DNA of 64,000 nt from Planctomycetota bacterium. GTDB lineage: Bacteria; Planctomycetota; UBA1135; GCA-002748355. The position numbers and the translations under genes were made by a program. This document shows, one piece after another, positions 18,118 through 27,015 of this stretch (positions are counted from its first letter, which is position 1; every line of letters starts with the position of its first letter). The stretch is from assembly GCA_020638795.1 (NCBI GenBank), contig JACKHW010000001.1:310001-374000 (forward strand). The letters are read 5' to 3'. Below the pieces are notes generated by a model. That model ran no database searches, was not told the DNA's origin, and saw only the letters and a program-made list of their open reading frames with translations.

Positions 18118-19521
18118 ATGGTTCTCGTCATGAACGGATGCCTACGACGCCACGATTCGAAGCGCGCGTACCTCGTGTTCGGCGCGCTGTTCCTCGTCGG
18201 GTTCGCGAACGACGCAAGAGCCCAACACGGGAAAGTCCGCTGGACGACGAGCTTCGAGGCTGCGCGTACGGCAGCGCAGGAGCGCAAAGTGCCGATCTTC
18301 GTCGCGGTCCATCACGGCGCTGAGCGTTGTGGGGTGAGGTTCGTCGCGGAGCACTACCGCGACGCAGGGATCGCGAAGCTCTTGGCGCAGACCGTTCCCG
18401 TCTTCTGCTCGCGTGCGGAGCGCTCGCAACTCGCGGGCGTGTCCGCGGACCAGCAGCAGGCGTGTCACCGAGAAGTGCGCAAGAACGTGTTTTCGGAGGC
18501 CGAAGACGGCTGGATCCGGTCGCAGCACGTCGCGCTCGCGCCAGACGGTACGGTGCTCGGTGCCGTTGCCGGCTACGTGACCAAGGGCGAACTCGAGTGG
18601 TTCCTCGTCTGGGCTCTGCGCAAAGTGCAGCAGGGGTTCGAATGGAAGCTGTCCGACGCGGCGCGCGCGCCCGCGACGTTGCGATTCGGTGGGACGCCGT
18701 ATGTCGGCGGTTCGGCAGACGAACCACCGACGCTCGCCGAGATCGACGATGCGCTTTCGCAGATCGCCAAGGGCGGAAGAGCTGCTTGGGCCAATGCGCG
18801 GGAGCTGATCCCCAAGCTCGTGTTCAGCGACGATGCGCGGGCGTTGGCGTTCGGGAAGACGGCACTGACGTTCGGTCGAGGCCGTGGAGGCAACGGTCGC
18901 GGAGGGGATGGAGGCGGCGCGAATGCCGGTGCGGAGCGCCGCGTCGCGATGATCGATCAAATCGCCAAACGTTCGCCGATCGCGTGGTCAAGCGTCGTGG
19001 TCGTCGCGCTCGACGATCCGGAAGAGACCGTACGCAAGGCAGCCGCCATCGCTCTCGGTGAACTGGGTGATGCGAGTGTCACGAGTGATCTCGCGAAGCG
19101 CCTACGCGACAAGGACGAAACTCCAGACGTGAAGTCGATGATCCTGCGTGCCCAGGCGATGCTCGATCCGCGCCAGACTTCGTTGGCTCGCTCGCTCGAG
19201 AAGATCCTCGCGACTTCGAAGAGCGAAGACGAGCGCCTGCAAGCGGTTGTCGCCGCATCGACGCTCGAGAACCGCAAGGCCGTGACCAACCTGCTCGGGC
19301 GCGCACTCGCCGATGCGTCGCCGACCGTTCGGCAGGGTGCCGCGTACATGGTGGCGCGGCGGCGCGATTCGGTCCTCCGAGACAACGTCACTTTCGTGCG
19401 TGATGGTGAGCGAGACGCGCCGACGAAAGACTTGTTGAGCGCCGCGCTGAAGGCACTGGAGGACGGGCCATTGGAACCGTTCCGCGCGGTTCACGAGCGG
19501 ATCGGCTACCTCGATCGCTGA
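18118..19521 (+). CDS. exported thioredoxin-fold protein with C-terminal HEAT repeats
   Basis: The 467-residue protein has a signal peptide (YLVFGALFLVGFANDARAQ; the start could also be ATG 18130) and a thioredoxin-like domain at about 45-170: VPIFVAVHHGAERCG, then RYxD-type helices and APDGTVLGAVAGYVTKGEL. The catalytic CxxC is absent. A Gly-rich linker (GRGRGGNGRGGDGGGAN) then leads to four or more HEAT/PBS-lyase-like repeats (DPEETVRKAAAIALGELGDA, DASPTVRQGAAYMVARR). This combination is common in planctomycete exported proteins and probably serves protein-protein contacts. No redox activity is expected. Confidence 0.75.
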   Translation: MVLVMNGCLRRHDSKRAYLVFGALFLVGFANDARAQHGKVRWTTSFEAARTAAQERKVPIFVAVHHGAERCGVRFVAEHYRDAGIAKLLAQTVPVFCSRAERSQLAGVSADQQQACHREVRKNVFSEAEDGWIRSQHVALAPDGTVLGAVAGYVTKGELEWFLVWALRKVQQGFEWKLSDAARAPATLRFGGTPYVGGSADEPPTLAEIDDALSQIAKGGRAAWANARELIPKLVFSDDARALAFGKTALTFGRGRGGNGRGGDGGGANAGAERRVAMIDQIAKRSPIAWSSVVVVALDDPEETVRKAAAIALGELGDASVTSDLAKRLRDKDETPDVKSMILRAQAMLDPRQTSLARSLEKILATSKSEDERLQAVVAASTLENRKAVTNLLGRALADASPTVRQGAAYMVARRRDSVLRDNVTFVRDGERDAPTKDLLSAALKALEDGPLEPFRAVHERIGYLDR

Positions 19522-19581
19522 GCGGAGCTCGCGTTCACGGATCCTCTCGAAGAACCCACTCACGTGTAGGGTGGTGCCGGC

Positions 19582-21195
19582 ATGCCTTCCAAGCACCGTT
19601 TCTCGCCACCGATCTCGATCCTCCTGCTGTGCCTCGTGCCTCTCGGATTCGCCATCTGGGTACGCATTGCAGACCCGTTCGGCGATCAAGGCATGAAGAA
19701 CGTGATGAGCGCGATCGGCGTTCTGGTCGCGTTCGTGCTCTGGCTCGTGTGGTTCGCCACGAGAAGCGCCGTCCCCGCACGCATCCGTATCGGGTCCCTC
19801 GTGACTCTCGTCTCGTTCTTGATCGCAGGTGCCGTGCTGTTCCGCTTCGAAGGAGTGCGCGGCTCGATGATTCCGGCTTTTTCGTGGCGGTGGTCGGGGC
19901 GCGGTGCGCCCCTGGTTCCCGAGGCAGATACGACCAAGCGCGCCGGCTTGACGGTGACCGCATCGACGGACTTCCCGGGCTTTCTCGGCGCGCGTCGTGA
20001 CGCGACCGTGCGAGGCGTGCGGCTCGCGCGAGATTGGGATGCACGGCCACCACGACTCTTGTGGAGGCGCGATGTCGGCAAGGCATGGTCGGGATTCGCG
20101 ATCGTGGGCAGCGTAGCCGTGACGCAGGAGCAGCGCGGCGAGACCGAGATCGTGAGTGCCTACGACCTCGAAGCGGGAACGATTCTGTGGACGCACTCCG
20201 AGTCCGCGCACAAGTCGCACGTCGTCGGCGGTGAAGGTCCGCGCGCGACACCGACGATCCAAGATGGATTCGTCTACGCACTCGGCGCGACCGGGATTCT
20301 CGTCTGTCTCGATGGTGCCGATGGCAAGCTCGTGTGGCGGCGTCACTTGCCCAGCGATTTCGGTCTGAAGCCGGAGCAAGAAGAGCGACTCGTCGAATAC
20401 GGTCGTTCGACCTCGCCGTTGATCGTCGGGGACGACGTGATCGTGCCGGTGGGTGGTGAAGCTCCGGCAGCGATGCCCGGGATCGTCGCACTCGACAAGC
20501 GCACCGGCGCGATTCGGTGGCAAGGTCCTCCGCGCCATGTCTCGTGTAGCTCGCCGAGCTTCGAACGCCTCGCAGGCCGCGACCAGATCCTCGTGGTCAA
20601 CGAGGACACGGTGACCGGCCACGATCCGGCGAATGGATCGATGCTGTGGGAATTCCCGTGGAAGGGACGCACGTCAGCCGACCCGAATTGTTCACAGGCT
20701 CGTGTCGTCGGTACCGACCGCGTCTTCGTGTCGAAGGGATACGGCGCCGGCTGTGCGCTGTTCCGCATCGTCGCGTCGACCGACGGCACAGCGAACGAGA
20801 AGAACGGTTTGCCGATGCGCGTCGAGCCTTTGTGGTCGAGCCGCCGTTCTCTTCGCACGAAGTTCACCAACGTCGTGTTCTTCGAAGGTCACGCGTTCGG
20901 ACTGTCCGACGGCATCCTGGAGTGTGTCGAACTGGAGCGTGGTGAGCGCGTCTGGAAGGCCGGGCGCTACGGACACGGACAGATCCTCCTTGTGACGGAT
21001 ACGCTGCTGCTCCTGTCGGAGGAGGGCGAACTGCTGCTGCTCGAAGCGAGCCCCGAGCGCGCAGATCACGTGATCGCTCGCATGCAGGTTCTCGACGGTA
21101 TCACCTGGAACACGCTCGCACTCTCGGGCGATCGTCTAGTTGTACGCAACGCCAACGAGGCGGCCGCATATCGCTTGCCATTGTCGGACGACTGA
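19582..21195 (+). CDS. membrane-anchored PQQ-type beta-propeller protein (BamB-like repeats)
   Basis: A 537-residue protein with three predicted membrane segments in the first 95 residues (ISILLLCLVPLGFAIWV, VMSAIGVLVAFVLWLVW, IGSLVTLVSFLIAGAVLF). It then enters an extracytoplasmic beta-propeller built of PQQ/PQQ-like repeats: VSAYDLEAGTILWTH, LVCLDGADGKLVWRR, IVALDKRTGAIRWQG, TGHDPANGSMLWEFPWKG, and ECVELERGERVWKAG. The opening FPGFLGARRDATVRGV is typical of planctomycete PQQ-propeller proteins. It probably binds a partner or a small ligand; no dehydrogenase residues can be identified. The N-terminal membrane trio is unusual for BamB, which has only a lipid anchor. Confidence 0.82.
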   Translation: MPSKHRFSPPISILLLCLVPLGFAIWVRIADPFGDQGMKNVMSAIGVLVAFVLWLVWFATRSAVPARIRIGSLVTLVSFLIAGAVLFRFEGVRGSMIPAFSWRWSGRGAPLVPEADTTKRAGLTVTASTDFPGFLGARRDATVRGVRLARDWDARPPRLLWRRDVGKAWSGFAIVGSVAVTQEQRGETEIVSAYDLEAGTILWTHSESAHKSHVVGGEGPRATPTIQDGFVYALGATGILVCLDGADGKLVWRRHLPSDFGLKPEQEERLVEYGRSTSPLIVGDDVIVPVGGEAPAAMPGIVALDKRTGAIRWQGPPRHVSCSSPSFERLAGRDQILVVNEDTVTGHDPANGSMLWEFPWKGRTSADPNCSQARVVGTDRVFVSKGYGAGCALFRIVASTDGTANEKNGLPMRVEPLWSSRRSLRTKFTNVVFFEGHAFGLSDGILECVELERGERVWKAGRYGHGQILLVTDTLLLLSEEGELLLLEASPERADHVIARMQVLDGITWNTLALSGDRLVVRNANEAAAYRLPLSDD

Positions 21196-21229
21196 GATCT
21201 CACAGAGACGTTTGCCAAGGTCGAACACC

Positions 21230-21763
21230 ATGCCCCGTTACGTCGCCCTGCTCCGCGGAATCAACGTCGGTGGGAAGCACAAGCTGCCGATGAAGGACCT
21301 GGCTGCCATGTTCGAGCAAGTCGGATGCTCGAACGTCGTGACCTACATCCAGAGCGGAAACGTGATCTTCGATGCGCCGGCCGCGTTCGCGCGTTCGGTG
21401 CCGGTCGTGATGCACGATGCGATCGCGGAGCGCTTCGGATACGACGTGCCGGTCGTCACTCGAACAGGTGCACAGGTCGCGCGGGTGCTCGAGGCAAACC
21501 CGTTCGACGGCGTTCCCGAGAACGAAGTGCACGTGTTCTTCTTGTCGAAGAAACCGGCCGCTTCCAAGGTCGCGGCCCTCGATCTCGAGCGATCGCTGCC
21601 CGACGAGCTCCGCGTCGTCGGTCAAGAGCTCTATCTGCATTGTCGCACTGGCATGGCGAAGACGAAGATCAGCAACGTCTGGCTCGATCGCCAACTCGGC
21701 ATCGTCTCGACGGCGCGCAACTGGAAGACGACGCAGAAGCTCGCCGAGCTCGCGGCGAGCTGA
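21230..21763 (+). CDS. DUF1697 family protein
   Basis: The start at 21230 gives the canonical family N-terminus MPRYVALLRGINVGGKHKLP; the upstream extension belongs to the previous gene's 3' end. The 177-residue length and the motifs CSNVVTYIQSGNVIFDAP, VHVFFLSKKP, TGMAKTKISNVWLDRQLG and TARNWKTTQKLAEL are diagnostic for DUF1697, a widespread cytoplasmic family of unknown biochemical role. The gene is 34 bp downstream of the PQQ-propeller gene and 82 bp upstream of the aminotransferase, so it may be read through with either. No regulatory site is evident. Confidence 0.92.
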   Translation: MPRYVALLRGINVGGKHKLPMKDLAAMFEQVGCSNVVTYIQSGNVIFDAPAAFARSVPVVMHDAIAERFGYDVPVVTRTGAQVARVLEANPFDGVPENEVHVFFLSKKPAASKVAALDLERSLPDELRVVGQELYLHCRTGMAKTKISNVWLDRQLGIVSTARNWKTTQKLAELAAS

Positions 21764-21844
21764 CACGCCGCTACGTGTGGGATCTGAGCAAGTTCACGGC
21801 GCGGTGTCTTCCTCGCGACACGGGGACCCGGCATCATCCGTCCC

Positions 21845-23020
21845 ATGAAACTCGCTCGACGTATGCAGAACCTCGGGACCGAAACCGCCTTCGAGGTCCT
21901 GGCGCGCGCCAAGGCCCTCGAAGCCGAGGGTCGCAGCATCATTCACCTCCAGATCGGCGAACCCGACTTCGATACTCCCAAGAACGTCATCGAAGCCGGC
22001 TGCAACGCGCTGCGTAGCGGATTCACACACTACGGGCCATCGCCGGGCTTGCCTGCGCTTCGCGCGGCCATCGCGGAGGACGTCGGACGTTCGCGCGGAG
22101 TGCACGTCGCACCGGAAGAGGTCGTCGTCGTTCCCGGCGGCAAGCCGATCCTGTTCTTCGTGATGCTCGCGTTGCTCGAATCGGGCACGTCCGCGATCTA
22201 TCCCAACCCGGGCTTCCCGATCTACGAGAGCATGATCCGCTTCTTGGACGCGAAGGCAGTCCCGCTCCCGCTGCGAGAAGAAAACGACTTCGCGCTCGAC
22301 GTGGACGAACTCGCTGGGTTGCTCGATGACAGCACTCGGCTTCTCGTCCTCAACTCGCCGAGCAATCCGTGCGGCGGAGTCCTGCCGAGCGAGGACGTCG
22401 ACAAGCTCGCGGACGTGCTGCGCAAGTACCCGGACCTGTGGATCCTCACGGACGAGATCTACAGCCGCATCCTCTATGACGGCATGAAGCACGACTCGCT
22501 CCTGCGGCACGAGGATCTGCGGCACCGCATCGTGTTGCTCGATGGCTTCTCCAAGACGTATGCGATGACGGGCTGGCGACTCGGATACGGCGTCATGCCC
22601 AAGGAGTTCGCGGTGCACGTCGCGCGGTTGCAGACCAACGCGACGTCGTGCACGGCGTCCGCGACGCAAATCGCAGGCATCGAAGCGTTGACGGGTCCGC
22701 AGGACGACGTCGACACGATGCTTCGAGCGTTCGATCATCGGCGGCACGTGATCGTCGACGGGCTCAACGCGTTGCCCGGCGTGACGTGTCGTTTGCCGAA
22801 GGGGGCGTTCTACGCGTTTGCCAACTTCAGCTCGTTCGGCAAGAAGTCGAAGGAGCTCGAGACGCTCTTTCTCGAGCAGGCTGGCGTCGCGTGCTTGACC
22901 GGCACGAGCTTCGGCAAGTACGGCGAGGGCTACCTGCGCTTCAGTTACGCCAACAGCGTCGAGAACATCGAAGAGGGCCTGCGTCGGATTCGTGACTGCA
23001 TCGAGAACGTGTTGTCGTGA
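21845..23020 (+). CDS. class I/II pyridoxal-phosphate aminotransferase
   Basis: A 391-residue fold-type I aminotransferase of the aspartate aminotransferase superfamily (branch I-gamma or alanine/aspartate-like). Recognisable are the substrate-recognition N-terminus IIHLQIGEPDFDTP, the GGKPILFFVMLALLE coenzyme region, NSPSNPCGG, the TDEIYS aspartate that contacts the pyridine nitrogen, and the Schiff-base lysine K237 in DGFSKTYAMTGWRLGYG, followed by the C-terminal carboxylate-binding Arg region (YLRFSYANS). The donor/acceptor pair cannot be specified. It overlaps the threonine aldolase by four bases (GTGA), so the two PLP enzymes are co-translated. Confidence 0.93.
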   Translation: MKLARRMQNLGTETAFEVLARAKALEAEGRSIIHLQIGEPDFDTPKNVIEAGCNALRSGFTHYGPSPGLPALRAAIAEDVGRSRGVHVAPEEVVVVPGGKPILFFVMLALLESGTSAIYPNPGFPIYESMIRFLDAKAVPLPLREENDFALDVDELAGLLDDSTRLLVLNSPSNPCGGVLPSEDVDKLADVLRKYPDLWILTDEIYSRILYDGMKHDSLLRHEDLRHRIVLLDGFSKTYAMTGWRLGYGVMPKEFAVHVARLQTNATSCTASATQIAGIEALTGPQDDVDTMLRAFDHRRHVIVDGLNALPGVTCRLPKGAFYAFANFSSFGKKSKELETLFLEQAGVACLTGTSFGKYGEGYLRFSYANSVENIEEGLRRIRDCIENVLS

Positions 23021-24066
23021 CGGAGACCCAGCGCGTGGATCGCATCCTCGATTTCCGGTCCGATACCGTCACGAAGCCCGATGAGGCGATGCGCGCAGCG
23101 ATGGCGAGTGCCGTCGTCGGGGACGACGTGCTGGGAGACGATCCGACGGTGCGCGAACTCGAGAACGCGTTCGCGAACAAGCTCGGAAAGGAGAGCGCGC
23201 TCTACTGTCCATCGGGATCGATGTGCAATCTCATCGCCGTCTGCGTTTGGACGCGACCTGGCGACGAGATCGTCATGGAGGAGCGAACGCACACGTTCCA
23301 GTACGAAGGTGGCAGCGCGTCGCGATTCGGACACGTGCAGACGAGGACCTTCGCACGCGAGAGCGGGATCCCCGAAGTGTCCGATCTCACCGCCTCGTTG
23401 CGCAATCCTCACGATGTGCACCATCCGCGGTCGTCCCTCTTCGTCGTCGAGAACACGCACAACGCTGCCGGAGGGCGCATCGTGCCGAAGTCGCGAATCG
23501 AAGAGCTCGCCACGACCGCGCATGCACACGGCTTGCGGATGCACATCGATGGTGCACGGCTCTTCAACGCGTCGGTCGCGACCGGAGTGTCCGTCGCGGA
23601 CATCGTGGCACCAGCCGACTCGGTGATGTGTTGTCTCTCGAAGGGGCTCGGCGCTCCGATCGGTTCTTGCCTTGCGGGGCCAGCGGAATTCATCGTCGAG
23701 GCGCGACGGGTGCGCAAGGCGCTCGGAGGTGGCATGCGCCAGGTCGGCATCCTCGCCGCGGCTGGACTCCTCGCGCTCACCGAAGGCCCGGATCGTCTCG
23801 CGACCGATCACGAGCGTGCGCGATCGTTCCAACGGGGTCTCGTCTCGATCGATGGTCTCGACGCCGATCCGCCGGAGACCAACATGGTTCGCGTGAAGCT
23901 CGACGAATCGATCGACGCCGCCGCATTCGTCGAAGCGCTTCGCGCGCGCGGCCTGCTCGTGTTCGCGGTGTCTCCGCGGCACCTGCGCTTCGTCTTCCAT
24001 CGCGATCAGCGAGATGAAGACGTCGAGCGAGCGCTCGCGATCCTTACTTCGCTTCGTTGCCCTTGA
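23017..24066 (+). CDS. ltaE: low-specificity L-threonine aldolase
   Basis: A 349-residue PLP enzyme cleaving L-threonine and allo-threonine to glycine and acetaldehyde. The N-terminal LDFRSDTVTKPDEAMR, the HTFQYEGG segment, the aspartate in LRMHIDGARLFNASVA and the Schiff-base lysine K209 in CCLSKGLGAPIGS are all family signatures, as is the RKALGGGMRQVG motif after the lysine. GTG start and GTGA overlap with the aminotransferase indicate coupled translation. The end slightly overlaps the 3' end of the convergent gene at 24044 (23 nt). Confidence 0.93.
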   Translation: MTETQRVDRILDFRSDTVTKPDEAMRAAMASAVVGDDVLGDDPTVRELENAFANKLGKESALYCPSGSMCNLIAVCVWTRPGDEIVMEERTHTFQYEGGSASRFGHVQTRTFARESGIPEVSDLTASLRNPHDVHHPRSSLFVVENTHNAAGGRIVPKSRIEELATTAHAHGLRMHIDGARLFNASVATGVSVADIVAPADSVMCCLSKGLGAPIGSCLAGPAEFIVEARRVRKALGGGMRQVGILAAAGLLALTEGPDRLATDHERARSFQRGLVSIDGLDADPPETNMVRVKLDESIDAAAFVEALRARGLLVFAVSPRHLRFVFHRDQRDEDVERALAILTSLRCP

Positions 24067-25003
24067 ACCCGCCGGTCCAGGTCTTCAGCGCGTCGAAGTG
24101 AGCGCCGTTGCCGTCCTTCTGGGGCAGGATCGTCGCGGGCATCGTCATGTCGAGCTGACGCACCATGACGCCGTCGGTGCGCTTCTGCGCGACGCGCAGG
24201 CACGCCGACAGCAGCATCGGGTCCATGGGCTCGGTCGAAGCGCCGAACGTACGCGTCTCGAACGCGACGACGCGTTTCCAGCGTGGCGGGCACATCGCGC
24301 GGAAGCCCGCGAGCATGCCCGTGAGGTTGAGGACCTGATTGAACTTGGTCCATCTTAGGACGCAGCCATCGAGGGAATCCTCGTACTTCGAGATCCAGTC
24401 CTCTTCGGGGTCGTAGACGCTACCGAGCAACGAGACGCCATGCTCGTTGAGGTTTCGGCGCAGCGTCGCTGTGCGCGGCGGGTGCAAGAAACGTGGGTTC
24501 CGGCCGTGCTCGAGTTCGGGGAGCAGGACGGCGACGATCGATGGATGCGAGTCGGCCAACGTCCCGATCTCGGTCGACCATTTCTCGAAACCGCCCAAGA
24601 ACGGCCTCGAGTTGGCGCCCCTCTGCGGCAGCCTGAAGGACGCCCAGAGTTTGATCCCGAACCCGTCGGCGGCGGCCGCGAGAGCCTGATAGTCGTCCCA
24701 GTCGTGATCTCCGTCGCCGATCGGGAAGCCGAACGTGTCGGCGCCGACCTCGCGGACGCGTGCGAGCGTCTTCTGGACGTCGACTCGCCCTTCCCGGCGC
24801 CCGGGAAGGGCGGGCAGCCGCAAGACGCGGCCGAACACGACGACCTGCCCGATGTCACGCAGAGGGCGTGCCGCGGAAGGCTTCGCAGAATCATCGCCGG
24901 CGGCGTCTTGTGCGCCGCGCAGAACACGAGAGTTGGCGAACACGGCCGTCGCTGCCGCGAATGCGAGCAGCGTCGCGAACGATACGAGCCTGGTCATCTT
25001 CAT
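24044..25003 (-). CDS. exported protein of unknown function (TIM-barrel-like)
   Basis: ATG 25003 is preferred over an in-frame GTG at 25021 because it yields a clean signal peptide (MKMTRLVSFATLLAFAAA). The 319-residue product shows alternating beta/alpha elements reminiscent of glycosidase-like barrels: TLARVREVGADTFGFPIGDG, WDDYQALAAAADGFGIKLWA, HPSIVAVLLPELEHG, and LNEHGVSLLGSVYD. Acidic residues in these strands could be catalytic, but no family signature is clear. It follows the HEAT-repeat gene by 58 bp on the same strand and may be its downstream partner. Confidence 0.6.
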   Translation of the reverse strand: MKMTRLVSFATLLAFAAATAVFANSRVLRGAQDAAGDDSAKPSAARPLRDIGQVVVFGRVLRLPALPGRREGRVDVQKTLARVREVGADTFGFPIGDGDHDWDDYQALAAAADGFGIKLWASFRLPQRGANSRPFLGGFEKWSTEIGTLADSHPSIVAVLLPELEHGRNPRFLHPPRTATLRRNLNEHGVSLLGSVYDPEEDWISKYEDSLDGCVLRWTKFNQVLNLTGMLAGFRAMCPPRWKRVVAFETRTFGASTEPMDPMLLSACLRVAQKRTDGVMVRQLDMTMPATILPQKDGNGAHFDALKTWTGGFKGNEAK

Positions 25004-25061
25004 CGACACGTCGTGGCCCACAGGGCAGGAACGGGGGACGAAACGTCAGGCTGCTAGCCTG

Positions 25062-26720
25062 TCAGCGCGGCGGCATCATCGCAAGTGTCGCCCGCGGATC
25101 CATCCACGCCGCCACCCTGAGTAGGGTCGGTGGGAGCATCACGGGGCCGACCCGATCTCGGAGGCGGGCTTCGAAGCTTCCGTTGCGACCCGCCAACGCG
25201 ATCGATGCGATCCTGAACGCCGCTTCGCGCTGCCTCGCGTCGATGCCTGGCAACGACAACATCTCTTCGAGTGGCTTCCAGAGGCGCGGTGTTCCCAAGA
25301 AACTCTGACCCAATAAGACTTGCGCATCGAGTTCCGACCCCGAGACCGGCTCGAGGGCTGCCGAATCGAGATGCGACGCTGCGGTCGCGAGTTGGCGCGC
25401 GTAGTCGGTTTGGGCGTAGGTGAAGAACATCGAGCGGATGGTTCCACTGCTCTCACGATCGCCGAGTCGTGCGAGCGCGACGACGATTGCCGTGCGCACG
25501 AGTGGATTCTGGGTGTTGGATTCGGTGAGTCCGGCACGCAGCGCGAGAATCGGGAAGCGCGGGGTCTCGTCCGGCACCGGCGGGAACGACTCCGGTGAGA
25601 TTCGACGCGCGAGTTCGGCGGTGGCGAGTGCCCATGCGGCGTGTGCTTCGGCGTCGCGGTTGCGTGCTTGCCAACGACGCAGGCGCGCTTCGTCTCCCTT
25701 CTCGCCATACATCCCGATGACGAGGAACGCGGCGTCGAGGCTTCTCGGGCGACGCGTGTCGAGGTCGACGATGCGTCGCGCCCTCGAGAGTGCCTTGCGT
25801 TCGTCGTACTTCGCGAGTGCGAGCAGCGAGAGACTGGCCACGGAGGGATTGCGATCGCCCGTCCTCCGTTCGAGGTCACGCGCGATCTTGTCCTGGAGCT
25901 TCTCGTCGAGGTTTTCGGTGCTGTGTTCGAGCAACCCGAGGCATACCAAACGCCGCATCGAATCGTCGTCGTCGCGCATCAGTCCGTTGCGCACGAGCAT
26001 CCACTCCGTTTGACCGACGAAGCGGTGGGACATCGCCGCGACCGCGATGCGTTCGACGAGCGTGTCGTTCAATACGCGGCCTTGCACACCGGGTAGGCAA
26101 TCGGTTCGCAGGTTGAGGACTTGCTCGAAGACCGAACGTCCCTCATCGACCGGGATGCCGATGAGACATGCGGCGAGTTCTTCGGAATGGCGCTCTCGAC
26201 TGCGACGCAAGATTTCGAGCGCGTGCACCTTGAGCACGCCACTCGAATCGCTCGCGTCCCCTGACAGCCCGAGTGCGATCGCGAGGATCGCGCGCTCGGC
26301 GTCGCTGTTCGATGGATCGCTCGTTCCCCGAAGGCTCGCGTCGAGCCGGCGTGCGAGTTCGTTGTAGCCTGGTGCGGTTCCGAGCAGGCCCAGCGCAACC
26401 GTCGCGCGATGGCGGATTTCCGGATTCGGGTCGACGCTGGCTTCGGCGAGGACAGCGTAATCTTCGACATGCTGTGCGAGTCCGAGCAGCAGGAGTGCGG
26501 CTCCGCGCTCTCCGATGTCCTCGCTCTTGGCGGCGCGTCGCGCCGCTGCGAGGACGCCTTCGGTCGCAACGGGCTTTGGCGTAGCGCCGAGGCCGGCTGC
26601 GGCCCGGTCGAGGGCATAGTCGATCGCGCGCGCTTGACTCTCGACTTGCCCGCTGACGACGATGGCGCCGATCAAGGCCGAGACCACGAGCGGGATCGCG
26701 CGACCCGTCTTACGAGCCAT
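25062..26720 (-). CDS. exported HEAT-repeat protein
   Basis: ATG 26720 gives a signal sequence (MARKTGRAIPLVVSALIGAI). Longer in-frame starts up to 26768 lack one and add only polar residues. The 552-residue product has HEAT-type helical repeats: GERGAALLLLGLAQHVEDYA, NPEIRHRATVALGLLGTAPG, NPLVRTAIVVALARLGDRES and several degenerate units between. Such superhelical scaffolds bind other proteins. No enzymatic motif is visible. It probably acts outside the cytoplasm and forms a unit with the gene at 24044. Confidence 0.75.
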   Translation of the reverse strand: MARKTGRAIPLVVSALIGAIVVSGQVESQARAIDYALDRAAAGLGATPKPVATEGVLAAARRAAKSEDIGERGAALLLLGLAQHVEDYAVLAEASVDPNPEIRHRATVALGLLGTAPGYNELARRLDASLRGTSDPSNSDAERAILAIALGLSGDASDSSGVLKVHALEILRRSRERHSEELAACLIGIPVDEGRSVFEQVLNLRTDCLPGVQGRVLNDTLVERIAVAAMSHRFVGQTEWMLVRNGLMRDDDDSMRRLVCLGLLEHSTENLDEKLQDKIARDLERRTGDRNPSVASLSLLALAKYDERKALSRARRIVDLDTRRPRSLDAAFLVIGMYGEKGDEARLRRWQARNRDAEAHAAWALATAELARRISPESFPPVPDETPRFPILALRAGLTESNTQNPLVRTAIVVALARLGDRESSGTIRSMFFTYAQTDYARQLATAASHLDSAALEPVSGSELDAQVLLGQSFLGTPRLWKPLEEMLSLPGIDARQREAAFRIASIALAGRNGSFEARLRDRVGPVMLPPTLLRVAAWMDPRATLAMMPPR

Positions 26721-27015
26721 CGCGATGGAAGTCTGCGATCTGTCCCTTGGTGGTCTCATCATCGTCACGAGCTCGCTGGCGCGCGGGCAACGGGGTCAAT
26801 CTTGACTCGGAACGCCCTGTGTAGGAGACAGCAACCGCATTTTTCGAGGCGTCCACGTTCTCTGGCAGGGCCGAGAGTGCCTCGACGACTCGAATGTGCG
26901 TCTGCTTCCGTTCCTTTCGGCAAGAAGTGCAGCAAAGATCGTGCTCGCACGGCTTCCTTCCTTGGAATGTCTTCAGGATCCCTCCGCGTCGGGAGGCCTG
27001 GTATCGTCCCCGGGC

